This document shows positions 55,286 to 62,211 of a DNA stretch of 62,211 nt, one piece after another. The position numbers and the translations under genes are program-made. Position 1 is the stretch's first letter; each line of letters begins with the position of its first letter. The notes beneath the pieces are model-generated. The model was not told the origin of the DNA, did no database searches, and saw nothing but the letters and a program-made list of their open reading frames with translations. This DNA comes from an uncultured bacterium (GTDB taxonomy: Bacteria > Bacillota > Clostridia > Lachnospirales > Lachnospiraceae): contig CANOLZ010000004.1 in the NCBI GenBank assembly GCA_947567075.1, positions 1 to 62,211 of the forward strand, in the 5' to 3' direction.

Positions 55286-55378
55286 TCAGCGTTCGCAGAA
55301 CGCACAGCCGTCACCGCAGGTGGCAATCTCAGGGGTTTGGGGATATGTCACCAACAAGCGTTTTCGCGGGTTTGCCGT
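55286..55378 (-). pseudogene. C-terminal remnant with a compact cysteine motif
   Basis: On the minus strand about 31 codons are open up to a TGA and end in IATCGDGCAFCER. C-x3-C-x2-C near the very end suggests the tail of a metal-binding protein. A stop codon bounds it upstream, no start is present, and the base composition is richer in GC than its neighbours. Probably a leftover of an accessory gene; family unknown. Confidence 0.35.
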
Positions 55379-55421
55379 TTAGGGTAAATCTACAAATGTT
55401 GGGAAATAGATAGCTTCAAAT

Positions 55422-55459
55422 AGGGGAGGATGTGACCAGTACGGGTCACATCCTCCCCT
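55422..55459. repeat. Perfect 16-bp inverted repeat in the island's left part
   Basis: AGGGGAGGATGTGACC (55422-55437) pairs perfectly with GGTCACATCCTCCCCT (55444-55459) around AGTACG. No T-run follows on either side. Such a long perfect stem may be a recombinase site, an element end or a strong RNA stem-loop. The rest of the 55257-55534 gap shows only the remnant at 55286 and a weak 8-bp stem at 55482-55507. Confidence 0.6.
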
Positions 55460-55519
55460 TAATCTTATCCTAAAAAAGAAAAAAGATGGCTAACGACAAC
55501 CATCTTTCTCTCCGTTACA

Positions 55520-55528
55520 TGTTATAAT
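55520..55528 (+). promoter_or_regulatory. Extended -10 box before a 38-residue frame
   Basis: TGTTATAAT is a perfect extended -10 seven bases before the ATG at 55535; no good -35 is visible. A transcript would be nearly leaderless. Confidence 0.35.
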
Positions 55529-55534
55529 GAAACT

Positions 55535-55651
55535 ATGCTTAAACAAGATTATAATAACGAGTTTTTTGATTTAGGGCAACAGAAAATGAACTTCCGTTTC
55601 TTCGAATTGCATTTTCCAGATTGGTACTATGTCAAGAAAAAGTACAAGTGA
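55535..55651 (+). CDS. Possible 38-residue protein or 5' remnant of an accessory gene
   Basis: An ATG frame of 39 codons, MLKQDYNNEFFDLGQQ to DWYYVKKKYK, rich in aromatic and basic residues. There is no ribosome site. A short plus-strand fragment ending SGEIDVSAIKIIV and a stop at 55777-55779 lies downstream in another frame, so both may be pieces of one decayed mobile-element gene. I do not recognise the family. Confidence 0.3.
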   Translation: MLKQDYNNEFFDLGQQKMNFRFFELHFPDWYYVKKKYK

Positions 55652-56253
55652 AACATGAACTTTCTCCGGGTGGCTCTCAAGGGAGAAACTGATGGCTCCA
55701 AACAGGGATAATATTCAGTCAATCTCCTAAACTTATGTCCGGAGAGATCGATGTGTCCGCCATCAAAATTATCGTTTAGCTTCTGATTTGTCATAATCTT
55801 TTGGTCAATCAAATAAAGGTATGACATAATTCTTGATTGTTCTTCAATATCCGGAAGATGGAGAGTAATGGCATTCAAATTTGCTTGACGGAACTTGGGC
55901 TGTGCTGATCCAGTGACATATCCCGATAAATCCATGCTATTCAACAAATAGCGCAGGTACCGTATATCACAGAGTTCATTTCCTTGAACAACATGGGTGT
56001 GATTATTTACTCAAAACTGCCCATCAGCAATCTGCGCAATGTTCTGCTTTTTTGATTTTAGATTTTCGCCATCCTCAGCAATCAGCAGATATGTTCCATC
56101 AAAGATAAAGTCGTCAATATAGTCAATCACACTCTGGGCGCCATAATAACGATAAATACCCCTTCGCTTTTCACGCTGTCCCCCAGAAAGTGGAATTCGC
56201 CTTTTATCGTAATTGATGGTGATGTCATCAAAGCGATATTCTTTTAATCTCAT
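55627..56253 (-). pseudogene. hsdS: Type I restriction-modification specificity subunit, half gene with nonsense codon
   Basis: It begins MRLKEYRFDDITINYDKRRI and contains one target-recognition domain: YRYYGAQSVIDYIDDF, GTYLLIAEDGENLKSK, then ADGQF followed by TGA (56011-56013), where homologues have Trp. The frame continues VNNHTHVVQGNEL, SGSAQPKF-like TGSAQPKFRQANLNAI and EEQSRIMSYLYLIDQKI. After NQKLNDN (near 55765) the similarity ends and unrelated residues follow, so the second half is lost at what looks like an element boundary. It would have told HsdM where to methylate. Decayed; last gene of the minus-strand operon. Confidence 0.82.
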
Positions 56254-56299
56254 ATTTCATTCACCAATCTGATATATTTTCCCTATGCCAACTTTACCT

Positions 56300-56689
56300 T
56301 CACAGCCACTTTTCTTCCAGTTCCGCTTTCAATTTCTCAAACATCCCAATATAATCTGCCTTGACAGTCCGTATCAGTCCCAGTGCGATTTCCTCATTGT
56401 AGGAGTGGGACACTTCATTCTGCGATGCCAGCATCGCCAGCCATTTCTCCTCGTCCTGCACTATTCCGGCGCTGTACGCCAGCTTGAGAATTTGCTTGGG
56501 CGAGCCGGTCTGCGCTGCGTTGTATCCTTGGTCGGTCAGGATGTCCTTCATGGCTTTCCACGCTTGCTCAAAGCAGATTTCGAACAGCGCCACGCCGCCA
56601 GTCATAGTCAAAATATCATACGGTTCCTTGGCATCCCGAATAATTTGCAAATTACTCAGCGCCTTGCAAAAATTCTCAAACTTCTTCAT
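56300..56689 (-). CDS. hepT: HepT-like HEPN toxin (HI0074 family), altered active motif
   Basis: 129 residues, all-helical, matching the nucleotidyltransferase substrate-binding HI0074/HepT family: KRFENF-like start KKFENFCKALSNL, FEICFEQAWKAMKDIL, GSPKQILKLAYSAGIV. HepT toxins use the HEPN motif R-x4-H-x-Y; here it reads Q90-NEVS-H95-S-Y97, so the Arg is replaced by Gln (CAG, one transition from CGG). The RNase activity may be lost. It overlaps mntA by 14 bases, as is usual for this pair, and lies inside the decayed hsd operon. Confidence 0.85.
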   Translation of the reverse strand: MKKFENFCKALSNLQIIRDAKEPYDILTMTGGVALFEICFEQAWKAMKDILTDQGYNAAQTGSPKQILKLAYSAGIVQDEEKWLAMLASQNEVSHSYNEEIALGLIRTVKADYIGMFEKLKAELEEKWL

Positions 56690-56966
56690 AAAGCGTCACT
56701 CCGTCTCGCCTGATTTCTGTCAATAATTCCGCCTGCACAGGCTTTCCCAGATCCACAATATCAAACATCAACAAGGTATCAATTTCGTCATCGGCGCTTG
56801 CGATAAACTCCGCCGTGTTTCCGCCTTTGATTGCCAGGTCAATGTCACTACGCTCCCGATTATCTCCTCTTGCTCTTGATCCAAAAAGGATCGCCTGCTT
56901 CAATCCGCATCTACGCGCAAGGGCGATAATATCATCTTCGACACGCCTTGTTAAATTATAACTCAT
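56676..56966 (-). CDS. mntA: MntA-like minimal nucleotidyltransferase antitoxin
   Basis: 96 residues. The polymerase-beta-like motif is complete: GSRARGDNRERSDIDLAI (G29, S30, D41, D43), with a later FDIVDL supplying the third Asp. MntA antitoxins add AMP to the Tyr of HepT to silence it. The ATG at 56966 lies inside the end of hsdM (11-base overlap), showing this was one operon. A longer frame from 57023 runs further into hsdM and is not used. Confidence 0.86.
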   Translation of the reverse strand: MSYNLTRRVEDDIIALARRCGLKQAILFGSRARGDNRERSDIDLAIKGGNTAEFIASADDEIDTLLMFDIVDLGKPVQAELLTEIRRDGVTLYEEV

Positions 56967-58345
56967 ACCCAATCGCCCCCAGCCATTTCCTGATTTCATT
57001 CTCCAACTCATGGGACTTAGCAAACAGTTCCAACAACTCCGCCGTCAGCCGCCCCATCTTTTCCTCGAACGGCTCACCGTCCTCCAGCGTTCCGTCTACA
57101 AAAGCATTGTAGGTATCCACGATTTTCTGAATGTCCTCATCGGTCAGTTCCCGTAGTTTCCGTGTGACCATCGTTCCCATTTTGCGGGCATCAATGAACA
57201 GCGTCTTGCCTTTCTGTTTTTTATTCTTAGCGATAAACCAAAAGGACACCGGAATCTGTGTGGTATAAAAAAGCTGTGTAGGCATGGCAATAATACACTC
57301 CACCAAATCGGCGTTGAATATTTTTGCGGATTTCCCCCTCGCCGTCGGACTGAGAAGAAAGGGAGCCATTGGGCAGTACCATTCCGATACGGCCGCCAGG
57401 GGCCAGATCATGTGCTGGAGCCACGCAAAGTTGGCATTCCCAGGGGCGGATGCCATAAGCCCAACGAACATCTTCCAACAGTTTATCCTGCCCCCAACCA
57501 GAAAGGTTAAAGGGCAGATTGGCCATGATGAAGTCAGCTCTCAACTGCGGATGACAATCATTGAAAAATGTGTCGGCGTTGAATTTACCCAAATCGGCCT
57601 CAATACCGCAAATGGCAAGGTTCATCTGCGCCATCTTCCAGGTGGTGGGATTGGAATCCTGCCCGAACACGGAAATTTTATTGATATTGCCTCCATGGTT
57701 TTCGATAAATTTTGCCGACTACACAAACATACCGCCAAAGCCACAGCAGGGGGCATACACTCGGCCATTGTAAGGCTACAAGACCTCTACCAAGGTTCGC
57801 ACCACGCAAGATGGCGTGTAAAATTCCCTGGCCAGTTTGCCTTCCTGTTCCGAAAATTTGGACAAACAGCATTCGTAGGTGCGGCTCAGGATGTCCTTGC
57901 TGTTTCCATGCTCGATCATCTGGATATTGGTAAAGAGATCAACAACATCGCCCAACCTGCACTTGTCCGGTTCGGGTCGGGCAAAGTTTTTTGGCAAAAT
58001 GTCCTTTAGCCGCTTGTTCTTTTTTTCGATGCTCCGCATGGCCTCGTCAATAACAGTGCCAATTTCCGGCGTGTGCGCAGCGGCGGCAATGACATACCAC
58101 CGGGCGTTCTCTGGCACGAACAAAATATTTTCGCAGATGTACTCGTCAATGTCCTCCTCGAAACCGTCACCCTCGGCTACCAGTTCCTTGCATTTGACCT
58201 CAAAGCGGTCGGAGATGTATTTGAGAAAAATTAAGCCAAGGACAACGGACTTATATTCGGAAGCATCAATGTTGCCGCATAGAACACAGGCCGCATCCCA
58301 TATTTGTTTTCCAAAGCCGATATTGCTTGTATTGTTTTCCGTCAT
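56956..58345 (-). pseudogene. hsdM: Type I restriction-modification methyltransferase subunit, decayed
   Basis: The frame starts well (MTENNTSNIGFGKQIWDAA; LVLGLIFLKYISDRF-like VVLGLIFLKYISDRF) and reaches EFYTPSCVVRTLVEVL, then meets TAG (57776-57778) and a second TAG (57719-57721) in the same frame, each within otherwise matching sequence. Between them SAM motif I reads APCCGFGG where DPCCGSGG is expected. The catalytic motif reads NLPF for NPPF. Near 57316 a frameshift moves the reading to another frame, which continues ADLVECIIAMPTQLFY to the end. At least four separate lesions make this non-functional. No hsdR is present. It is visibly richer in G+C than the polysaccharide genes, suggesting transfer. 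Confidence 0.9.
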
Positions 58346-58462
58346 TTTCGCATCCCCTAAAGCGTGTTTCTGCCAGACTACTCTGCATTGGTACGCACCG
58401 CCTCACAGATGCCCCATATCACAAACCTTGCTTTGTTCATTTACTTATACTTACTTTTTTTT

Positions 58463-58491
58463 ATTATACCGCAATCTGTCTGTGAAATCAA
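58463..58491 (-). promoter_or_regulatory. Promoter of the hsd operon (minus strand)
   Basis: Read on the minus strand: TTGATT (58491-58486), 17 bases, TATAAT (58468-58463). It is still intact although the operon is decayed; the start codon lies about 118 bases further on. Confidence 0.7.
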
Positions 58492-58553
58492 TCACTGCAT
58501 CCAATTATTCCGACTGGCTCTGCTTGCTACTCGGTGGTGTTAGTCTATAAGTG

Positions 58554-59662
58554 TGGACAAGAAAAGTGGAACAACCTAAACTATCAAATGAAAGAGCAAA
58601 GGAGATGACCCATATGGCGAAAAACCAAAAATCTTACACTGCGGAATTTAAACAACAGATGGTGGATCTGTACAATTCCTGGGGAACCTCGTATCCACAG
58701 CTGGAACGTGAATAGGTCGTAAATCGAAGTACCATCAGCGGCTGGGTAAAGCAGCTTTCCCCAGTGAAAATATCTGACAATGAAACGGTTACACTTAAGG
58801 AATATAAAACATTGCACAAAGAAATGCAGCGCCTTGAAGTTCCCAAGAAGCACCTATTACAAGGCTTTGGTTTGTGTACCCTCAAATAAGAGGAAGATGT
58901 ACGGAGAATTCGGCCGGGATGTGAAACAGGCATAGGATGACTCAAAACAGAGATATGAGGCAGGCAAAATATGCCGCACACGGAATGGGAATGGCATACC
59001 CTGTAGTCTCAAGCCAGTACAGAGACCTATGGCAGAGCAGGGGCTGCGCTCTGTTGTAGTAAAGAAGTACAACCACCATTCCAACCACGGCAGTATCCCA
59101 GATAATAAGGAGAATATCCTAAAACGCAATTTCGGGACGCAAACCATTCACCAAAAGGGTGGACAGATATTCCCTATATTTATGTACAGAAAGAAGGATG
59201 GACCTACCTGGCGTCAGTCATGGTTCTGTGCAGCCCCAAGATCATCGGGTATGCCTATGGCACATCCAGGACAGCAGAACTGGCAGTAAAGGCGCTAAAG
59301 AATGCATGCCGGAATGTCAGGGATACAAAGGGGAGCATCCTGCATAGTGACCTTGGGAGCCAATACACGAGCCAGATGTTTGAAAACCACCTGACCAGAA
59401 AGGGAATCCTGCATTCTTTTAGCCGAAAGGAGAATCCCTATGACAATGCCTGTATGGAGTCCTTCCATTGTGTGCTGAAGAAAGAAGAAATCTATCTCCA
59501 TACCTATCGGAGGAAGCAGAAACCCACAGGGCAATCTTTGAGTACATAGAAGGCTGGTATAAACGAAAAAGGATTCATAGTGCTATTGGTTATATGACAC
59601 CCCAGCAAAAGGAGGTGGAAGAGCTTAAGAAATCAGCTCGACCGTTCCACTTTTTGTGTCCA
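58554..59662 (+). mobile_element. Decayed IS3-family insertion sequence
   Basis: Left end TGGACAAGAAAAGTGGAAC (58554-58572) and right end TGGACACAAAAAGTGGAAC on the minus strand (59662-59644) match at 17 of 19 bases and have the TG...CA tips of IS3-family elements. At about 1.1 kb it is shorter than usual, so it has lost internal sequence. No matching 3-4 base target duplication is visible (GTG on the left, TAG on the right). It lies between the hsd promoter and a recombinase fragment. Confidence 0.8.
58614..59637 (+). pseudogene. IS3-family transposase remnants (OrfA/OrfB)
   Basis: OrfA begins MAKNQKSYTAEFKQQMVDLY, a helix-turn-helix start, but has TAG at 58713-58715 where the family has a Tyr-Gly pair, then continues RSTISGWVKQL. 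OrfB parts follow: KKYNHHSNHGS in one frame; then GWTDIPYIYVQ, LHSDLGSQYTS and ACMESFHC (the three catalytic acids D, D, E) from about 59150 to 59549; then a shift into another frame for the C-terminal WYKRKRIHSAIGYMTPQQ. Several lesions mean it cannot move on its own. Confidence 0.82.
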
Positions 59663-59681
59663 TAGTATTGACATAAGTCCA

Positions 59682-59915
59682 CAGCTCGCAGAACGGTATT
59701 CCGATATGCAGGAGCTTGACGTTGGGGCAGCCAACGAACTGATTGAAAAAATCGTCATCCATAACCCAGAGAAAATTGGTGGAAGAAAGCATGTGACGAT
59801 TGAAATTTATTTTACTTATGTTAGGAAAGATTCGGATCTACCGAAAAATTTCATTTACTTTCTTATGAGCCTCCGCCTAAAGCGGACTCTCTTTTTTATT
59901 TCTATAAAAAAATAG
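59682..59915 (+). pseudogene. C-terminal fragment of a large serine recombinase (DUF4368-type tail)
   Basis: An open frame from the IS right flank reads PQLAERYSDMQELDVGAANE and LIEKIVIHNPEKIGGRK, then IEIYFTYVRK. This is the C-terminal region of TnpX-like large serine recombinases from conjugative or mobilisable elements. The start, catalytic and zinc-binding domains are absent. The last about 25 residues read through a terminator and are probably not native. It shows that another integrated element once lay here. Confidence 0.75.
59867..59898 (+). terminator. Terminator near the recombinase fragment
   Basis: GAG-CC-TCCGC pairs with GCGGA-CTC around CTAAA (two bulged C), then a T6 run. Confidence 0.65.
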
Positions 59916-59959
59916 AAAGGGTAGTTAGATATAGTAAAAGACTTCCAAGGGAATAGGAC

Positions 59960-60010
59960 GAGATGCCCATCTCATAAAGTAGAAAAAAGATATTCCACAT
60001 AGGAGATGGG
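59960..60010 (+). promoter_or_regulatory. Inverted repeat that can hide the recombinase ribosome site
   Basis: CCCATCTC (59966-59973) is the exact reverse complement of GAGATGGG (60003-60010), which overlaps the AGGAG ribosome site (60001-60005) of the gene at 60013. The same CATCTC could instead pair with GAGATG at 59960-59965, though with only a two-base loop. Confidence 0.4.
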
Positions 60011-60012
60011 TT

Positions 60013-61239
60013 ATGGAGAGGAGAAAAATATATTATGCTGGAGCCTATATTCGAATGTCAAAGGAGGATAAAGGAAGCATAGAAAACCAAGAAAGATTAA
60101 TCGAAGAGTACGTAAAGAGAAGGGAAGAAATTATACTATGTACACAGTATATAGATGAAGGGTATCGGGGAGGTGATTTTATAAGACCTGGATTTTTGCA
60201 TATGATGGAAGACATTGAAAAAGGAAAGATAGACTGCGTCATTGTCAAAGATTTATCTCGATTTGGCAGAAATTATATAGAAAGCGGCATGTATATAGAG
60301 AGAGTTTTTCCTAATATGGGAGTACGGTTTATTTCGGTAAACGATGGATATGACAGCATCTATGCCCATAGAAGAGGAGAAATGATTTACCTGCCTCTGG
60401 TCAATTTGCTTAATGACTATTATAGCAGAGATATTTCCATGAAAATTCAAAGCCACTTGTCTATGAGAAGAAAGCAGGGAAAGTTTACAGGTTCTTTTGC
60501 ACCCTATGGATATATTAAGGATCCAAAGGATCGAAGCCGCCTAATTCCAGATCCCTATGCATCTATGGTAGTAAAAGAAATATTTTCATGGAAGCTTCAA
60601 GGATATAGCCAAGGCAGGATTGCCTGTTTATTAAACCAAAGGAGTGAATTGTCCCCTTATCAATATAAGAAATGGAAAGGGGATTCTTATCAAAGTGGAT
60701 TTGCAAAGGGAAATGAGGGAGGATGGTCTCCTACTGCAGTGGGAAGAGTATTGGAAAACAGCATTTATATAGGGACTCTTATTCAAGGAAAGAGAACAAC
60801 GAAAAATTATAAGACAAAGGAGATAATAGAGAAAGAAAAAAAAGATTGGATCATTACGGAAAAAGCTCATGAACCCATTATATCAAAAGAAATATATGAA
60901 ATTGTAGGAGAACTTTTAAAAAAGGATAAAAGAACAGCGCCAGGAAGGGAAACAACCTACTTGTTTTCTGGACTGGCTCATTGTGCCTTCTGCAAAGAAC
61001 CTATGATGAGAAAAAAAGTAAAACGAGGGGATAAAGAATATGTTTATTATGTATGTGTTTCCAAAAAGTATGGAACAGGATGTCTAGGATGTTCTATCAG
61101 GGAGGAGAAAATACTAGAATATACAAAAAAAGTATTGAAAGAAAAGGAGCTTACGTCTTTGTCTGTGTATGTCAGGGAAATACTCGTATATTCGGATAAA
61201 ACAATAACAATAACAATGAGAGAAGGGATAGGGCAATGA
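60013..61239 (+). CDS. Large serine recombinase, first of a tandem pair
   Basis: 408 residues. The catalytic resolvase domain starts AGAYIRMSKEDKGSIENQE, with the Arg and nucleophilic Ser of YIRMS, and has VKDLSRFGRNYIE (conserved catalytic arginines). A recombinase domain follows (PYGYIKDPKDRSRLIPDPYA), then a zinc ribbon with CAFCKEPMM and later Cys residues (about 322-360). The long coiled coil of integrases is reduced. It probably integrates, excises or inverts DNA. AGGAG is 7 bases before the ATG. The stop overlaps the next gene's start (ATGAGTAG). Confidence 0.93.
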   Translation: MERRKIYYAGAYIRMSKEDKGSIENQERLIEEYVKRREEIILCTQYIDEGYRGGDFIRPGFLHMMEDIEKGKIDCVIVKDLSRFGRNYIESGMYIERVFPNMGVRFISVNDGYDSIYAHRRGEMIYLPLVNLLNDYYSRDISMKIQSHLSMRRKQGKFTGSFAPYGYIKDPKDRSRLIPDPYASMVVKEIFSWKLQGYSQGRIACLLNQRSELSPYQYKKWKGDSYQSGFAKGNEGGWSPTAVGRVLENSIYIGTLIQGKRTTKNYKTKEIIEKEKKDWIITEKAHEPIISKEIYEIVGELLKKDKRTAPGRETTYLFSGLAHCAFCKEPMMRKKVKRGDKEYVYYVCVSKKYGTGCLGCSIREEKILEYTKKVLKEKELTSLSVYVREILVYSDKTITITMREGIGQ

Positions 61240-62198
61240 GTAGAAAAAGCAGGAAACAAAGGGAGAAATCAGAGGAAAGCAGAGAGATGAAGAAATATAA
61301 GGCTGCTATATATGTCAGATTATCCCATGAAGGGGAAGAGGAGAGCTTGGAAACACAAAAGACGATTATTCGGGAATATTTAAAAAATTATCCAGAAATT
61401 TTATTAATGCAGGAATTTGAGGATTATGGATGGAGTGGTGGAAATTTCCACAGGCCGGGGTTTTACTCTATGATAGAGGAAATAAGAAAAGGAAGGATCA
61501 ATTGTATAGTAGTAAAGGATTTATCTCGATTTGGAAGAAATTATATTGAAGCAGGGAGATTTTTAGAATATATATTTCCCAAAATGGGGGTTCGCTTCCT
61601 CTCAGTCCAAGATAATTATGACACCTTTCACAAGGAGGAGAGGGGAACTTTCTTAGTCCCCATTAAAAATATTATCCATGACTTTTATAAAAGAGATATT
61701 GGAGATAAAATAAGGAGCACTATTAGAATCAAACAAGAAAGGGGAGAGTACGTAGGTTCCTGCCCTCCTTATGGATATCAATTGGATAAAGAGAGGAAAC
61801 TTCAAATTGATTTTGAAGCAGGATTGGTAGTAAAAGAAATATTTCAAAAGTATGGAGACGGAGTAAACATCAGGGATATAAGAAGGCAGCTTAATGAAGA
61901 AGGAGTCCTTTCCCCCTGCCGTTATTTTGCAAAAAAGGGAATACTAAAGAGAGATAGGACAGATGGAAAAGGAGTATGGGATGATAAAGTTATTGGGAGA
62001 ATGCTAGTGAATCCTGTATATAGGGGACACCGGCCTTTAAGAAAAACAAGGACCCTTCCTTGGAGCGGAAAAAAAGAAAATATAGACAAGGGACAGTGGC
62101 AAATGTTATGGAATTGCCATCCTCCTTTAATTGAGGAAGAAGTATATAAAAAAATAGAAAAAAGAAGAGAGAAAGAAACAGATGGAAAGGAATTATAA
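61236..62198 (+). CDS. Serine recombinase, second of a tandem pair, lacking a zinc ribbon
   Basis: 320 residues. The catalytic domain has AAIYVRLSHEGEEESLETQK (Arg, Ser), DYGWSGGNFHRPGF and VKDLSRFGRNYIEAG. The recombinase domain follows (PPYGYQLDKERKLQIDFEAG, VIGRMLVNPVYRGHR). It stops soon after LIEEEVYKKIEKRRE, before the cysteine-rich ribbon present in its partner. It overlaps the first gene by 4 bases. Two adjacent, different serine recombinases recall the CcrA/CcrB arrangement or split excision systems, so the pair may work as a complex. A TAA ends it 13 bases before the window edge, so the missing part is not merely cut by the window. Confidence 0.9.
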   Translation: MSRKSRKQREKSEESREMKKYKAAIYVRLSHEGEEESLETQKTIIREYLKNYPEILLMQEFEDYGWSGGNFHRPGFYSMIEEIRKGRINCIVVKDLSRFGRNYIEAGRFLEYIFPKMGVRFLSVQDNYDTFHKEERGTFLVPIKNIIHDFYKRDIGDKIRSTIRIKQERGEYVGSCPPYGYQLDKERKLQIDFEAGLVVKEIFQKYGDGVNIRDIRRQLNEEGVLSPCRYFAKKGILKRDRTDGKGVWDDKVIGRMLVNPVYRGHRPLRKTRTLPWSGKKENIDKGQWQMLWNCHPPLIEEEVYKKIEKRREKETDGKEL

Positions 62199-62211
62199 TA
62201 TTGCATTATAC

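Noticed and set aside
57284..58009. A 241-codon plus-strand frame in the restriction operon
   Set aside because: It mirrors hsdM; the minus strand carries clear HsdM motifs, the plus strand none.
1..62211. CRISPR array, tRNA or rRNA genes
   Set aside because: No regularly spaced repeats and no cloverleaf or rRNA-like stretch noticed by eye on either strand.

Overview
The window is low-GC, Firmicutes-type DNA. Genes are tightly packed, Shine-Dalgarno sites are strong (AGGAGG-like), TTG/GTG starts are frequent, and -10 boxes are TATAAT-like, often with an extended TGn. A stand-alone Spo0A DNA-binding domain, a Csp-like S8 protease and a ClpX/HtrA neighbourhood suggest a spore-forming clostridial lineage, most likely Lachnospiraceae. 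The species cannot be read from the sequence.

Region 1 (1-15982) is the left part of a surface polysaccharide locus. It holds a cut-off family 2 glycosyltransferase, a glutaminase/WbpG-type sugar amidotransferase fusion, two large membrane proteins that may be GT-C enzymes, a WbpA/WbpO-class UDP-sugar dehydrogenase, a flavoprotein reductase, a reverse-strand CDP-glycerol transferase-like protein, a three-domain ManC/ManA fusion and a WbaP-type initiating phosphoglycosyltransferase. A small gene of unknown function follows.

Region 2 (16012-42180) starts with a lone Spo0A C-terminal domain gene with its own promoter and terminator. Next comes what looks like one very long operon from a TTGAAT-N17-TATAAT promoter. 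It carries rmlB, rmlA, a membrane-anchored GH25 lysozyme-like protein, rmlC (no rmlD), an ABC polysaccharide exporter with a carbohydrate-binding C-terminal extension, a methyltransferase-kinase fusion resembling the WbdD chain terminator, several GT2 enzymes, a phosphohexomutase, a GT87/GT2/GtrA set, a SASA-type esterase, an LPG-synthase-like membrane protein, and a kinase/HAD phosphatase/nucleotidyltransferase trio. The picture is a rhamnose- and probably mannose-containing glycan, capped in the cytoplasm, exported by an ABC transporter and decorated outside. The exporter ATPase has valine where the Walker B aspartate should be.

Region 3 (42200-55117) holds a second initiating phosphoglycosyltransferase, an LCP ligase that would attach glycan to the wall, one more rhamnosyltransferase-like GT2, glmS, an HtrA protease and a ClpX paralogue. 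An S8 protease follows, cut off before its catalytic serine and fused into a chemotaxis receptor gene. The receptor gene itself is broken at an A8 run. An FMN-binding-type lipoprotein ends the region.

Region 4 (55257-62211) is an accessory island. It contains a decayed, GC-richer type I restriction-modification operon (hsdM and hsdS with nonsense codons and a frameshift) enclosing an open mntA/hepT toxin-antitoxin pair, a broken IS3-family element, the tail of a large serine recombinase, and two intact overlapping serine recombinase genes at the right edge.
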